Source: Heracleum sosnowskyi (Eukaryota > Streptophyta > Magnoliopsida > Apiales > Apiaceae). From it: a stretch of DNA of 64,000 nt. The translations under genes were made by a program, and so were the position numbers. The stretch is from positions 118,816,674-118,880,673 of the forward strand of contig CM061243.1 of the NCBI GenBank assembly GCA_030848705.1. The letters run 5' to 3'. Each line of letters starts with the position of its first letter. Position 1 is the first letter of the stretch. Shown one piece after another: positions 12,131-23,863 of this stretch. The notes below the pieces were generated by a model. That model saw nothing but the letters and a program-made list of their open reading frames with translations. It made no database searches and had not been told where the DNA came from.

Positions 12131-12499
12131 TTACGGTATTTGAAATATTTTTTACCATATACTCTAGATAGCTTGTAGTATCTGAGATACTTTTTACCTC
12201 TTCAATTTAATTTTAACTAGGTTACTGAGCCGCGCTTCGCAGCGGCATTAGAATATATTTATTAAAAAAAAGAATATTATAATAAAAATTGTGAAATAAA
12301 TATCTATAAAATTATATAAATTATCAAATAAAATATATTCTGTAAAATTTGTATTTGGGTAAGTAATATTATAAATTATTTACATATTCCTTTTTGTTTA
12401 TAGAGTTTGATTTTTTATTTTCTTGGACCGATACCATTGCCATATATATATTAAAAAAATTATATTGATAAAAATCAATATAAACATAAAATATTACTA

Positions 12500-13675
12500 T
12501 TTTCTCAGGGATGACAAATACGGTGTATCCAGATTTGTATAAATTTTACTATTTCTTGTGGTAAAAAAGCTAATTGTATCTGCATATAAGAGTAAATAAA
12601 TGGTTAAAAAACAAATATAAGAATTAAATCAATAATATCAATGAAACAAATATTTTTATAATATCTAATGATATTCGTTCAATCGAGATAAGATAGATTT
12701 ATATATGTGCAATTTCTAAAACTATATATTATAAAAACATTAACAAAGATAATTACTTTTAAATTTTTTAATCTGGGTAGATGTGACAATTATTATATAG
12801 GGTCCACCATCCTCGTATAAATTTGTATCAACCATCTCAGCCAACTTTTCCCACAAAGTTATGGTATTGATGATGGAGCTGTTTAAGAAAAAAATTAGAA
12901 CAAATTAAATAAGTAAAACAAATAAATTGGGGTAACCAAAGATGTAATATAAAATTACAAGAATAATAAAAAACAATTAACAGTTATATTAAAATTAATA
13001 TAATGCATAACTTACTAATTTGTGACAATTTTGAAATCTTTTTTTTTCAACCGCCTTTGACAAATTCAATGTCACCCAAGTAGGTAAAGCAGCCCACAAC
13101 ATCTAAATCAACATAGAAAAAATAATATTATAACGTGATAGTTTGAATTATAACTTATATATTACTCTAATATATTACTGCATCAAAAATCTGAGAGTAT
13201 GTTGGTGTCATTAATACGTGCATTAATCATATCCGGACATATGAACTGAAATCCATGCAGTGATATGTTGACGATGTCTTCTTCCAATCTCTTAGGCAAC
13301 GTTATGCGTATGAAGAGCAATTTAGACCCATGTGATAGCGGTCTTCCTGTACTTGAAATAAGTTTCAGATTTTTGATGCTGTACACGGAGCTTTCCTCTA
13401 AAAGATTTTTGAACCGAGAGACCAGAATCTTCGGGATCGTAGCATGTATCAAATTTTCCTGTCATACAACATATCTTAGAAAAGTTAATAACATCATACA
13501 ATTTGACAAACTAATAAGTTATAAGTATATTGATTTATTAACCTTTTCATCGATCAAAATCATGTCAAGACTGATCTGTTCTTCAGTATTTGGATGGATT
13601 GACAGATTCCCACATTCTACACACTCGTACTCTTATCATCCATGTATAGCTGTTGTCGTTCAAAGCATCCAACAT
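12500..13675 (-). pseudogene. RPA70-like gene fragment in Helitron A
   Basis: Spliced similarity to the N-terminal half of the large subunit of replication protein A, a single-strand DNA-binding protein. Exon 1 (13675-13543) encodes MLDALND, RVRVCRMWESVN and SLDMILIDEK. Exon 2 (13458-13191) encodes an OB-fold strand pattern with NLIHATIPK and RPLSHGSKLLF. Exon 3 (13102-13016) has DVVGCFTYLGDIEF. Exon 4 (12878-12757) has TLWEKLAEM and PYIIIVTSTQI. A fifth block (about 12575-12505) has SKIYTNLDTPYLSSLR. The introns have GT/AG borders, except that the exon 2 donor is AT (13190-13189). A 4-bp insertion near 13591-13598 shifts the frame of exon 1. The zinc-finger C-terminus of RPA70 is absent. RPA-like genes are known passengers or accessory genes of plant Helitrons. 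Confidence 0.75.
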
Positions 13676-13829
13676 GGTGTAGACCATAGTTGTATTGATT
13701 GTAAATATGGTTGTAAAAATTTGAAGCTATGTAAAAAAGTTTCGGTGTAGATTTTTTGTTATGAATGACCTTTAATTTATAGGTTTTTTATAAGGTGAAT
13801 AACATGGAAATCCATTATGTTTAAAAAGT

Positions 13830-14740
13830 CAAGAAGTATTATAAAAGAAAAGTTCTATAAAGTTTGAAAATAATAAAAGAAAGTTCTATCAAGTTTGAAA
13901 ATAATAAAAGAAAGTTTTATCAAGTTTGAAAATAATAAAACAAAGTTCTATCAAGATTGAAAATAATAAAAGAGAAAATTGCAATTATTAACATAAGAGC
14001 CTACAAATTCGAAAATAATAAAAAAGTTGTAATTATCTAAATCAAAGAAAGTTCTATCAAGTCCTACAAATTCGAAAATAATAAGGAAGTTGTAATTTTC
14101 TAAATCAAATAAAGTTCTATCAAGTTTGAAAATAATAAAAGAAAGTTCTATCAAGCCTACAAATTCAAAAAATAATAAGGAAGTTGTAAATTTCTAAATA
14201 TAAGAAAGTTCTATCAAGTTTGAAAATAATAAAAGAAAGTTCTATCAAGCCTACAAATTCGAAAATAATAAGGAAGTTGTAATTTTCTAAATCAAAGAAA
14301 GTTCTGTCAAGTCCTACAAATTCGAAAATAATAAGGAAGTTGTAATTTTCTAAATCAAAGAAATGTTCTAAATCAAAGAAAGTTAGATCAAGTCCTACAA
14401 ATTCGAAAATAATAAAGAAGTTGTAATTTTCTAAATCAAAGAAAGTTCTATCAAGTTTGAAAATAATGAAAGAAAGTTCTATCAAGCCTACAAATTCAAA
14501 AATAATAAGGAAATTGTAATTTTCTAAATTAAAGAAAGTTCTATCAAGTCCTACAAATTCGAAAATAATAAGGAAGTTGTAATTTTCTAAATCAAAGAAA
14601 GTTCTATCAACTTTGAAAATAATAAAAGAAAGTTCTATCAAGTTTGAAAATAATAAAAGTGTAATTTTCAATTTTTTTCCTACAAAATCGAAAATAATAA
14701 AGGAAGTTGTAATTATTAAAAATAAAAATTGTGAAAAATT
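13830..14740 (-). repeat. Minisatellite of Helitron A
   Basis: A 31-bp unit (AAGTTCTATCAAGTTTGAAA core) alternates with a unit of about 62 bp containing CCTACAAATTCGAAAATAAT and GGAAGTTGTAATTTTCTAAA. The array is about 0.9 kb. An open frame over it (14165-14770, minus) encodes only the periodic peptide DLENYNFLIIFEFVG and is not a gene. Confidence 0.85.
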
Positions 14741-14823
14741 GAGAAAATTAAAAAAAATAGAACGGAACAATCTGAGAGCGCCACCTCACCGCCCCCGCCT
14801 TCTCCTTTTTATAAGTATATTGA

Positions 14824-15358
14824 TTCCAATGGCAGCATACATGAATCAATAATGGTAAAGCATGTTAATTTTCTCATTTACTTGCTTAAAATTTTTCAAC
14901 CGGTTTTCCATTCTTGGCAAAATATTTTAATGCAATCATGAGAGCTGGAAATGAATGATAGCATGCATGAATGCCAGCTAACATATGTTTGATGAAGAAT
15001 GGCTGGCACCAGATAACCCAAGGACCTCAATATTTTCTTCTTCTTGTTTTTTTTCTTTTTTCCAAAAGTAAAAGAAAAGGCTCATTTCCTAAAGATTCTT
15101 TACTTGACAAAGACTAATCAAATGGCCTCAATTCAGGTAACTATTGCCACTTTGAGATGTAGATGGAGGAACATCATTAACATCTGTCACACATTATATA
15201 TAAATAAAGTTGTTAGAGATATTTTAGCTATAAGAGAATAAAGTTCGTGATGCTAATTCAAAATTTTTATTTGAAATAATAGAATAAAATTTAATAATAA
15301 TATGATACACGTTTCATATATATAGATATAAATAATATATTTACATCTATTAAGGAAA
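14824..15358. other. Spacer between Helitrons A and B
   Basis: No element ends, genes or RNA genes were recognised. A short open frame at 15044-15241 is T-rich and unlike any known protein. Confidence 0.45.
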
Positions 15359-15635
15359 CTAGGTTATTGAGCCGCGTTTCGCAGCGACATTAGAATATAT
15401 TTATTAAGAAAGAGAATATTAAAATAAAAATTGTGAAATAAATATATATAAAATTATATAAATTATCAAATAAAATATATTATGTAAAATTTTCATTTGG
15501 GTAAGTAATATTATAAATTATTTACATATTCCTTTTGTTTATAGAGTTTGATTTTTTATTTTCTTGGACCGATATCATTGCCATATATATATTAAAAAAA
15601 TTATATTGATAAAAATCAATATAAACATATAATAT

Positions 15636-16833
15636 TACTATTTTCTCAGGGATAACACATACGGTGTATCCAAATTTGTATAAATTTTACTATTTATTGT
15701 GGTAGAAAAGCTAATTGTATATGCATATAAGAGTAAATAAATGGTTAAAAAACTAATATAAGAATTAAATCAATAATATCAATGAAGCAAATATTTGTAT
15801 AATATCTAATGATATTCGTTCAATCGAGATAAGATAGATTTATATATGTGCAATTTCTAAAACTATATATTATAAAAACATTAATAAAGATAATTACTTT
15901 TAAATTTTTTAATCTGGGTAGATGTGACAATTATTATATAGGGTCCACCGTCCTCCTTGTATAAATTTGTATCAACATCTCGGCCAACTTTTCCCACAAA
16001 GATATGGTACTGGTGATGGAGCTGTTTAAGAAAAAAATTAGAACAAATTAAAAAGGTAAAACAAATAAATTGGGGTAACCAAAGAACTAATATAAAATTA
16101 CAAGAACAATAAAAAATAATTAACAGTTATATTAAAATTAATATAATGCATAACTTACTAATTTGTGACAATTTTGAGATCTCTTTTTTTCCAACCGTCT
16201 TTGATAACTTCAATGCCCCCAAGTAGGTCAAGCAGCCTACAACATCTAAATCAACATAGAAAAAATAATATTACAACATGATAGTTTGAATTATAACTTA
16301 TATAATAGTATTACTTATATATTACTCTAATATATTACTGCATCAAAAATCTGAGAGTATATTGGTGTCATTAATACTGCATCAATCATATCCGGACATA
16401 TGAACTGAAATCCATGTAGTGATATGTTGACGATGTCTTCTTCCAATCTCTTAGGCAATGTTATGCGTATAAGCAATTTAGACCCATGTGATAGTGGTCT
16501 ATATTTTCATGTACATGAAATAACTTTCAGATTTTTGATGTAGTACACGGAGCCTTCCTCTAAAAAGATTTTTGAACCGAGAGACCAGAATCTTCGGGAT
16601 CGTAGCATGGATCAAATTTTCCTGTCATACAACATATTTAGAAAAGTTAATAATATCATACAATTTGACAAACTAATAAGTTATAAGTATATTGATTTAT
16701 TAACCTTTTCATCGATCAAAATCATGTCAAGACTGATCAGTTCTTCAGTATTTTGATTGACAGATTCCCACATTCTACACACTCGTACTCTTATCATCCT
16801 GGTATAGTTGTTGTCGTTCAAAGCATCCAACAT
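15636..16833 (-). pseudogene. RPA70-like gene fragment in Helitron B
   Basis: The layout is the same as in Helitron A. The first exon (from the ATG at 16833) is the best preserved of the three copies, reading without interruption through RVCRMWESVNQNTEE and SLDMILIDEK to the GT donor. Exon 2 follows after a roughly 85-bp intron and keeps RSLGSKIF..NLIHATI-type OB-fold residues in pieces, with small indels. The exon 2 donor is AT at 16350-16349 instead of GT, as in A. Exon 3 and exon 4 (TLWEKLAEM-type OB2 region) are recognisable near 16240 and 16020-15910. No zinc finger or stop-terminated full protein is present. Confidence 0.7.
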
Positions 16834-16984
16834 GGTGTAGGCCATAGTTGTATTGATTGTAAATATGGTTGTAAAAATTTGAAGCTATGTAAAAAAATTC
16901 CGGTGTAGATTTTTTGTTATGAATGACCTTTAATTTATTGGTGTTTGTAAGGTGAATAACATGGAAATCCATTATGTTTAAAAG

Positions 16985-17770
16985 TCAAGAAGTATTATAA
17001 AAGAAAAGTTCTATAAAGTTTGAAAATAATAAAAGAAAGTTCTATCAAGTTTGAAAATAATAAAAGAAAGTTTTATCAAGTTTGAAAATAATAAAAGAAA
17101 GTTCTATCAAGATTGAAAATAATAAAAGAGAAAATTACAATTATTAAGATAATATCCTAAAAATTCGAAAATAATAAGTAAGTTGTAATTTTCTAAATCA
17201 AAGAAAGTTCTATCAAGTTTGAAATTAATAATAAAAAGTTCTATTAAGATTGAAAATAATAAAAAAGAAAATTGCAATTATTAACATAAGAGCCTACAAA
17301 TTCGAAAATAATAAGGAAGTTGTAATTTTTTAAATAAAAGAAAGTTCTATCAAGTCCTACAAATTCGAAAATAATAAGGAAGTTGTAATTTTCTAAATCA
17401 AAGAAAGTTCTATCAAGTTTGAAAATAATTAAAGAAAGTTCTATCAAGCCTACAAATTCGAAAATAATAAGGAAGTTGTAATTTTCTAAATCAAAGAAAG
17501 TTCTATCAAGTTTGAAAATAATAAAAGAAAATTCTATCAAGCCTACAAATTCGAAAATAGTAAGGAAGTTGTAATTTTCTAAATCAAAGAAAGTTCTATC
17601 AAGTCCTACAAATTCGAAAATAATAAGGAAGTTGTAATTTTCTAAATCAAAGAAAGTTCTATCAAGTTTGAAAATAATAAAAGAAAGTTCTATCAAATTT
17701 GAAAATAATAAAAGTGTAATTTTCAATTTGCTTCCTACAAAATCGAAAATAATAAAGGAAGTTGTAATTA
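16985..17770 (-). repeat. Minisatellite of Helitron B
   Basis: Same 31-bp and 62-bp units as in Helitron A, about 0.79 kb long. The open frame at 17244-17726 (minus) is a repeat artefact. Confidence 0.85.
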
Positions 17771-18159
17771 TTAAAATTAAAAATTGTGAAAAATTGTGAA
17801 AATTAGAAAAATAGAACGGAGCGATTCTAGAGGCGCCACCTCACCGCCTCCGTCTTCTCCTTGATATAAGTATACTAGGTTACTGAGCCGCGCTTCGCAG
17901 CGGCATAAAAATATATTTATTAAGAAAAAGAATATTAGAATAAAAATTGTGAAATAAATATCTATAAAATTATATAAATTATCAAATAAAATATATTCAG
18001 TAAAATTTGCATTTGGGTAAGTAATATTATAAATTATTTACATATTCCTTTTGTTTATAGAGTTTGATTTTTTATTTTCTTGGACCGATACAATTGCCAT
18101 ATATATATATATTAAAAAAATTATATTTATAAAAATCAATATAAACATATAATATTACT

Positions 18160-19323
18160 ATTTTCTCAGGGATGACACATACGGTGTATCCAGATTTGTA
18201 TGAATTTTACTATTTCTTGTGGTAGAAAAGCTAATTGTATATGCATATAAGAGTAAATAAATGGTTAAAAAACTAATATAAGAATTAAATCAATAATATC
18301 AATGAAACAAATATTTGTATAATATCTAATGATATTCGTTCAATCGAGATAAGATAGATTTATATATGTGCAATTTCTAAAACTATATATTATAAAAACA
18401 TTAATAAAGATAATTACTTTTAAATTTTTTAATCTGGGTAGATGTGACAATTATTATATAGGGTCCACCATCCTCCTTGTATAAATTTGTATCAACCATC
18501 TCGACCAACTTTTCCCACAAAGTTATGGTACTGGTGATGGAGCTGTTTAAGAAAAAAATTAGAACAAATTAAAAAAGTAAAACAAATAAATTGGGGTAAC
18601 CAAAGAAGTAATATAAAATTACAAGAACAATAAAAAAAATAATTAACAGTTATATTAAAATTAATATAATGCATAACTTACTAATTTGTGACAATTTTGA
18701 GATCTCTTTTTTTCCAACAGCCTTTGACAACTTCAATGCCACCCAAGTAGGTCAAACAGCCTACAACATCTAAATCTACATAGAAAAAATAATATTACAA
18801 CATGATAGTTTGAATTATAACTTATATAATAGTATTACTTATATATTACTCTAATATATTAATGCATCAAAAACCTGAGAGTATGTTGGTGTCATTAATA
18901 CGTGCATCAATCATATCCGAACATATGAACTGAAATCCATGCAGTGATATGTTGACGATGTCTTCTTCCAATCTCTTAGGCAACGTTATGCGTATAAAGT
19001 GTAATTTAGACCCATGTACTAGTGGTCTATATTTCCACGGAGCCTTCCTCTAAAAGATTTTTGAACCGAGAGACCAGAATCTTCGGGATCATAGCATGGA
19101 TCAAATTTTTCTGTCATACAACATATCTTAGAAAAGTTAATAACATCATACAATTTGACAAACTAATAAGTTATAAGTATATTGATTTATTAACCTTTTC
19201 ATCGATCAAAATCATATCAAGACTGATCAGTTCTTCAGTATTTGGATTGACAGATCCCCACATTCTACACACTCGTACTCTTATCATCTAGGTATAATTG
19301 CTGTCGTTCAAAGCATCCAACAT
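18160..19323 (-). pseudogene. RPA70-like gene fragment in Helitron C
   Basis: Same exons as in A and B. The start codon is at 19323; codon 12 is TAG (19290-19288), which truncates the frame. After it, RVRVCRMWGSVNPNTEE and SLDMILIDEK follow in frame. Exon 2 has lost a segment near 19035 compared with B. Unlike A and B, the exon 2 donor is a normal GT (18874-18873). The OB2 region (TLWEKLVEM-type and PYIIIVTST) is recognisable near 18540-18440. It is a relic; no complete protein can be made. Confidence 0.7.
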
Positions 19324-19479
19324 GGTGTAGGCCATAGTTATATTGATTATAAATATGGTTGTAAAAATTTGAAGCTATGTAAAAAAGTTTCGGTGTAGAT
19401 TTTTTGTTATGAATGACCTTTAACTTATAGGTGTTTGTAAGGTGAATAACATGGAAATTCATTATGTTTAAAAGTCAAG

Positions 19480-19865
19480 AAGTATTATAAAAGAAAAGTT
19501 CTATAAAGTTTGAAAATAATAAAAGAAAGTTCTATCAAGTTTGAAAATAATAAAAGAAAGTTTTATCAAGTTTGAAAATAATAAAAGAAAGCTCTATCAA
19601 AATTGAAAATAATAAAAGAAAGTTCTATCAAGTTTGAAAATAATAAAAGAAAGTTCTATCAAACCTACAAATTCGAAAATAATAAGGAAGTTGTAATTTT
19701 ATAAATCAAAGAAAGTTCTATCAAGTCCTACAAATTCGAAAATAATAAAGAAGTTGTAATTTTCTAAATCAAAGAAAATTCTATCAAGTTTGAAAATAAT
19801 AAAAGTGTAATTTTCAATTTCCTTCCTACAAAATCGATCGAAAATAATAAAGGAAGTTGTAATTA
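19480..19865 (-). repeat. Minisatellite of Helitron C
   Basis: Same units as in A and B, reduced to about 0.39 kb. Confidence 0.82.
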
Positions 19866-20050
19866 TTAAAATTAAAAATTGTGAAAAATTGAGAAAATTA
19901 GAAAAATAGAACGGAGCGATTCTAGAGGCGCCACCTCACCGCCTCCGTCTTCTCCTTTATATAAGTATATTGATTGATTGAATATTTACTAATTGAAAAT
20001 ATATAAATGGGTGCGTAAAATGAAGCAACGTTAATGATATTTCATATAAA

Positions 20051-23000
20051 CTAGTTTACTAAGTCGCGCTTCGCAGCGACATTATAATAATTTCTCTAAA
20101 AGATTTCTAAAAACAAAATCTACAAAATATGTTTTTAAATAAAATAAATAATTATATTTCTAACATAAGATATCTTTTGGAATTTTCGTGTCGTCTTGAT
20201 CATTCAGGAAAATTATGAATAAAAATACAAAAAAATATTTTCATTGTTTTAACATTATGTTGAATATATTATATTGATTATTATTTATATATTTTTCAAA
20301 ATTTAAATTCCAACTTATATTTTAATATACATAATATAATATTAATATTTAATTCTAGTATATAATATGCTGCTCCCGACCTTCTCTTAAAGGTATTTCC
20401 TCCCAATGAACTGTTTTCTCGTTATTATCAAATTTAACAGATAACACATTAATTTACTAAATAAATTACATGATTTTTAAATTTGTTTTATATTTTTGAC
20501 ATAAAATACAATAGTTACAAAAGCTTACCTTTATAATCTTGAAGATAAGTTTTGAAAATTTTCTTTACAAAACTTTTATCAAATTATATATAAAAACTAA
20601 ATTAGATTTCGTAAAATCTCCGCCTTGTAATCTACATAGGAGAGGAGATTGGTGTGAATCAGAATTGATATGTGCAAAACGTCATAATATATGCATCCAT
20701 TTTCTTTCTTACATAATAATACAACTGATATCATTAAATTCCTGTTATTTGTAGTAGAACAGAACTTTAGCCTCGGTTCTTGTATCTTTCTAAAAACAAA
20801 AAGAATCAAAATCGAGAGTAAGTGAGTAAAAGTTCGGGTTTGAAAATATAAATATTCTAAAAACAAACACAAATATGAGATGAATGAAACATATAGCAAA
20901 AACTTTCAAACTCTATAAATTTATTTATGTTATCGTCTTAATTCTTAATAAAAAAAGTTGACATCTTCTTGATTTTTATATTTTCTTTATATAGATTATA
21001 GCTATACATACGTAAAATTTGATTAGATTTATAATATTTAGAGTCCTTATATTCTATAAGTATCACCTTTTCAATAAATTAGGAGCTACAAAAGAAATTT
21101 TTAATTTTTAATTTTAAAAATAGAGGTGCTTTAAAAGAATAGATAAATATGATTCAGACGATCTGGAAGCTCTTGAAATTTTGCTTTTAGGGATTTTCCT
21201 TTATATAATATAAATAAATATAATATAATATAAAAATAAATAAATATATCTATACTATATTATTAAAGCCGAAACATTGAAAGTTTTGATTTTCGGTTTT
21301 CGGTCATTTATTCTATTTAGTAAATAATAAAATAACATAAAAATAGTAACTATCTGATTGCCTTTTATAATTAAAAAACTTTTGATTATAAAATCTACTT
21401 TTTTTCCAAAAATATCAAAGACAATTATCTTTAAATTAAAATATATTATCTTTTATATTTGTTCTCACTAAAATCTCTCTTTTCCAAAAATATCAGGTGC
21501 AACTCTTACTTATTTATTTAAAAAAATATTTTAATGTTTTTAATTATTTAAAAAAGCTTACCTATTTTAACATGTCAACGTATTTTTTTAATAAATACAA
21601 TTAATATAATTAAAATATTTCTAAAAATACACGGGCATTTACTTTTTTTAATTAAAAATGTTAGCTTTTCTATTTGTTCTTATTATTAATATTATTTTAA
21701 TAAATAATAATAATTTAATAATATAAAAATAGTAGCTAGCTTATTGCATTTTATAATTAAAACACAATTTTTTTATTTTTTTAAAATAAAATCCACTCAT
21801 TTTTCAAAAATATCGGGCAATTATCTTTTTCAATTAAAACATGTTACCTTTTCTATTTATCCTTACTAAAATCTCTCATTTTCCAAAAATATCACGGGCA
21901 ACCCCTACTTATTTATTTTAAAATATATTTTAATACTTTTAATTATGTAAAAACGTTTACCTATTTTAACACGCCTACTTATTTTTTTAACAAATACAAT
22001 TAATAAAATATTAAAACATAAATTAAAAAATAATTTAATAATATAAAAATAGTAACTAGCTAATTGTATTTTATTGTTAAAACACATTTTTCTATTTATC
22101 TAAAAAAATCCACTCATTTTTAAAAAATATAACGGACAATTAAAACATGTTTTTCTATATGTTCTTACTAAAATCTCTCATTTTTCAAAAATATCACGGA
22201 CAACCCTTACTTATTTATTTTAACATGCCTACTTATTTTTAAAAAAAATATAATTAATAAAATATTAAAACGTACATAATAAAATAATAACTGTTAAAAA
22301 CAATATGTGTATCGCAATAACCAAAACATTGAAAGTTTTGGTTTTCGATTTTTGGTTATTTATTCTAATTAATAAATAAATAAATAATATTAATAGTATA
22401 ATAATATTTTTAGCACATATCAAACTTTTTTTAACCCGTTCTTAATACATACAACCTATAATACATATTGAATTAAATTTTATTCTTTATTTGTTATTTT
22501 ATGTTCCAAATATTATTTTTCATTTATCATTTTTTAAAATACCCTTTTTGATAGGGTTATATGCTAGTATAATATAAAGATAAAAATGAAGATAAAAATA
22601 CTAAAATAATAATAAAGATATTGATATTGATTATCAAGTATATTGATAAATAAAAAACTTAGGAGAATATTGACATTATATTTTTAATTTTCTCCATTAG
22701 TATATATTTCAAAGTTAAGAGTATTAAAATTATAATTTTAGTTTTCTCCACTTGGAAAGGTTTAAAAGACAATTGAGATATTTTCTAACAAAAAAATTAG
22801 TAATATATTTAAATTGTATATGACTTTCCTCCATTAGTAAAGATTTTAAAGGCAAAAATATTTAAATTGTGTATTTTCTTTCCTCTATTACTAAAGATAT
22901 AAAAGACAAATGAGTTTTTTTTACTAATCTTTAATATTTTTTAATTCAAAAAATTTGATATCTTTCATAATAAAGTCGGTGATGATTTTTAGACATTGAT

Positions 23001-23477
23001 GATTTTGTTAAAGTTTTTAAATTTTTGTTTTCAACATACTTTTTACGTAATTTCAAGGTTCCATGTATGAATATTTATTAAAAATTCAAAAATAAAAAAG
23101 AAAATTGTAAATCAAAGTGCATTCTATGAAATAGGAAATTGTAAATAGTAATGCATTTTTCTCTATTTTTTGAGTTTTTTTCGAAAGTAATAAAGGAAGT
23201 TTAGTTTAGTTTACTCTATTATTAAAGATTTTAAAAGCAATTGAGTTCTTTTAGTTTCCTCTATTAGTAAAAATTTTAATGGCAATTGAGATTTTTTCTA
23301 ATCTCTAGTTTCCTCCATAGTAAAGATTTTAAAGGCAATTGCGTTTTTATAGTTTCCTCCATTAATAAGGATTTTAAAGGTAAATGAGATTTTTTCTAAT
23401 CTTTAGTTTAGAAAAATAGATTGAAGCTATTTGAGAGCAGTTATCTCACCGCCCTCGTCTTCTCCTATATATAAGTA
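20051..23477 (-). mobile_element. Helitron D (composite; continues after E)
   Basis: CTAG at 20051-20054 (flank A at 20050) is followed by a hairpin that reads on minus GTCGCTGCGAAGCGCGAC. The 5' block at about 23400-23477 (AGAAAAATAGATTGAAG, TCTCACCGCCC, CTTCTCCTATATATAAGTA) is closely related to the 5' ends of A-C. At 23477/23478 it is interrupted by the 3' end of Helitron E. A second, different 5'-like block (GGGATTTTCCTTTATATAAT at about 21190) suggests that 20051-21215 and 22568-23477 may come from two elements. The interior also holds Helitron F. Repeated TTTCCTCCATTAGTAAAGATTTTAAA-like blocks occupy 22680-23400. No protein was recognised. Confidence 0.5.
21249..22567 (+). mobile_element. 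Helitron F, complete, plus strand
   Basis: Starts TCTATACTATATTATTAAAG (flank A at 21248), a classic plant Helitron 5' end. Ends with the hairpin ACCCTTTTTGATAGGGT then TATATGCTAG, with host T at 22568. Length 1,319 bp. Internal blocks with TTTTTCAAAAATATCACGGGC occur three or four times. A second copy of its own 5' subterminal block (CGAAACATTGAAAGTTTTG) lies at about 22318-22370. It is non-coding and non-autonomous, and related to the elements at 1-446 and 7754-8353. Confidence 0.75.
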
Positions 23478-23572
23478 CTAGTCGACTAAGCCGCGCTTCG
23501 CGGCGGCCCTATAATATTTTTTGTAAAATTTTAAATATTATTATTTAAGAAAAAATTTGAGAAAAGTATATA

Positions 23573-23783
23573 CTCCCTCCGTCCCGGCCAATTGTTTACA
23601 TTTGGTTTGGGCACAGAGGTTAAGAAAAATAAGTAAATTAGTAAAAAAAGTAAGAAGAATGAGTAAAGTGGTGGGACCCATTAATATTTAAGGTATACAG
23701 TAAGTAAAGTGGAGGAAAGTGTAAAGAATTGGATGGGACATCCCAAAAAGTACAGTGTAAAGAAATGGATGGGACGGAGGGAG
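23573..23783. mobile_element. Stowaway MITE
   Basis: A 211-bp element with terminal inverted repeats CTCCCTCCGTCCC at both ends, extending with mismatches to about 27 bp (TTTACA inside). It is flanked by TA at 23571-23572 and 23784-23785, the target duplication of Tc1/mariner-derived Stowaway elements. No transposase is encoded. Confidence 0.93.
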
Positions 23784-23863
23784 TATAAAATATCATATAA
23801 ATAGTGAACACTATATTTTACATAGTAAACTTACATAACAATAAAATAAACTATTTACATATA

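Larger units (their letters stand above)
12217..14823 (-). mobile_element. Helitron A (RPA-bearing family)
   Basis: On the minus strand the element starts TCAATATACTTATAAAAAGG (14823 downward) and ends with the hairpin GCCGCTGCGAAGCGCGGC followed by TCAGTAACCTAG (ending at 12217). The flanks are A at 12216 and T at 14824, so removal restores an AT dinucleotide, the Helitron target. The ends and interior match elements B and C. The 3' half carries a decayed RPA70-like gene (12500-13675) and the 5' half a minisatellite. No Rep/helicase is present: it is non-autonomous, and its ends are presumably recognised by a Rep/Hel protein from elsewhere. Confidence 0.85.
17875..19973 (-). mobile_element. 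Helitron C, nested in Helitron B
   Basis: The 3' end on minus is a hairpin (GCCGCTGCGAAGCGCGGC) then TCAGTAACCTAG, ending at 17875. The 5' end is TCAATATACTTATATAAAGG, beginning at 19973. The left flank is A at 17874 and the right flank T at 19974, both belonging to B. After C comes the tetranucleotide TTGA of B, so TTGATTGA at the junction is the two 5' ends side by side. C is the shortest copy (2,099 bp), mainly because its minisatellite is shorter. Confidence 0.85.
15359..19977 (-). mobile_element. Helitron B, interrupted by Helitron C
   Basis: The minus-strand 3' end is CTAG at 15359-15362 with a hairpin (GTCGCTGCGAAACGCGGC); A at 15358 flanks it. The body runs to 17874, where Helitron C is inserted. 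The last four bases of B (TTGA on plus, that is TCAA on minus) reappear at 19974-19977 after C, followed by host T at 19978. B is thus 2,520 bp without C. It carries the same RPA-like gene and minisatellite as A. Confidence 0.83.

Noticed and set aside
14165..14770. 201-codon minus-strand open frame with periodic DLENYNFLIIFEFVG peptide
   Set aside because: It lies wholly in the Helitron minisatellite; the periodicity of the peptide is that of the DNA repeat. The same applies to 13951-14154 and 17244-17726.
20539..20899. Overlapping 70-100 codon frames on both strands in Helitron D
   Set aside because: No recognisable motif; the length is unremarkable for this composition.
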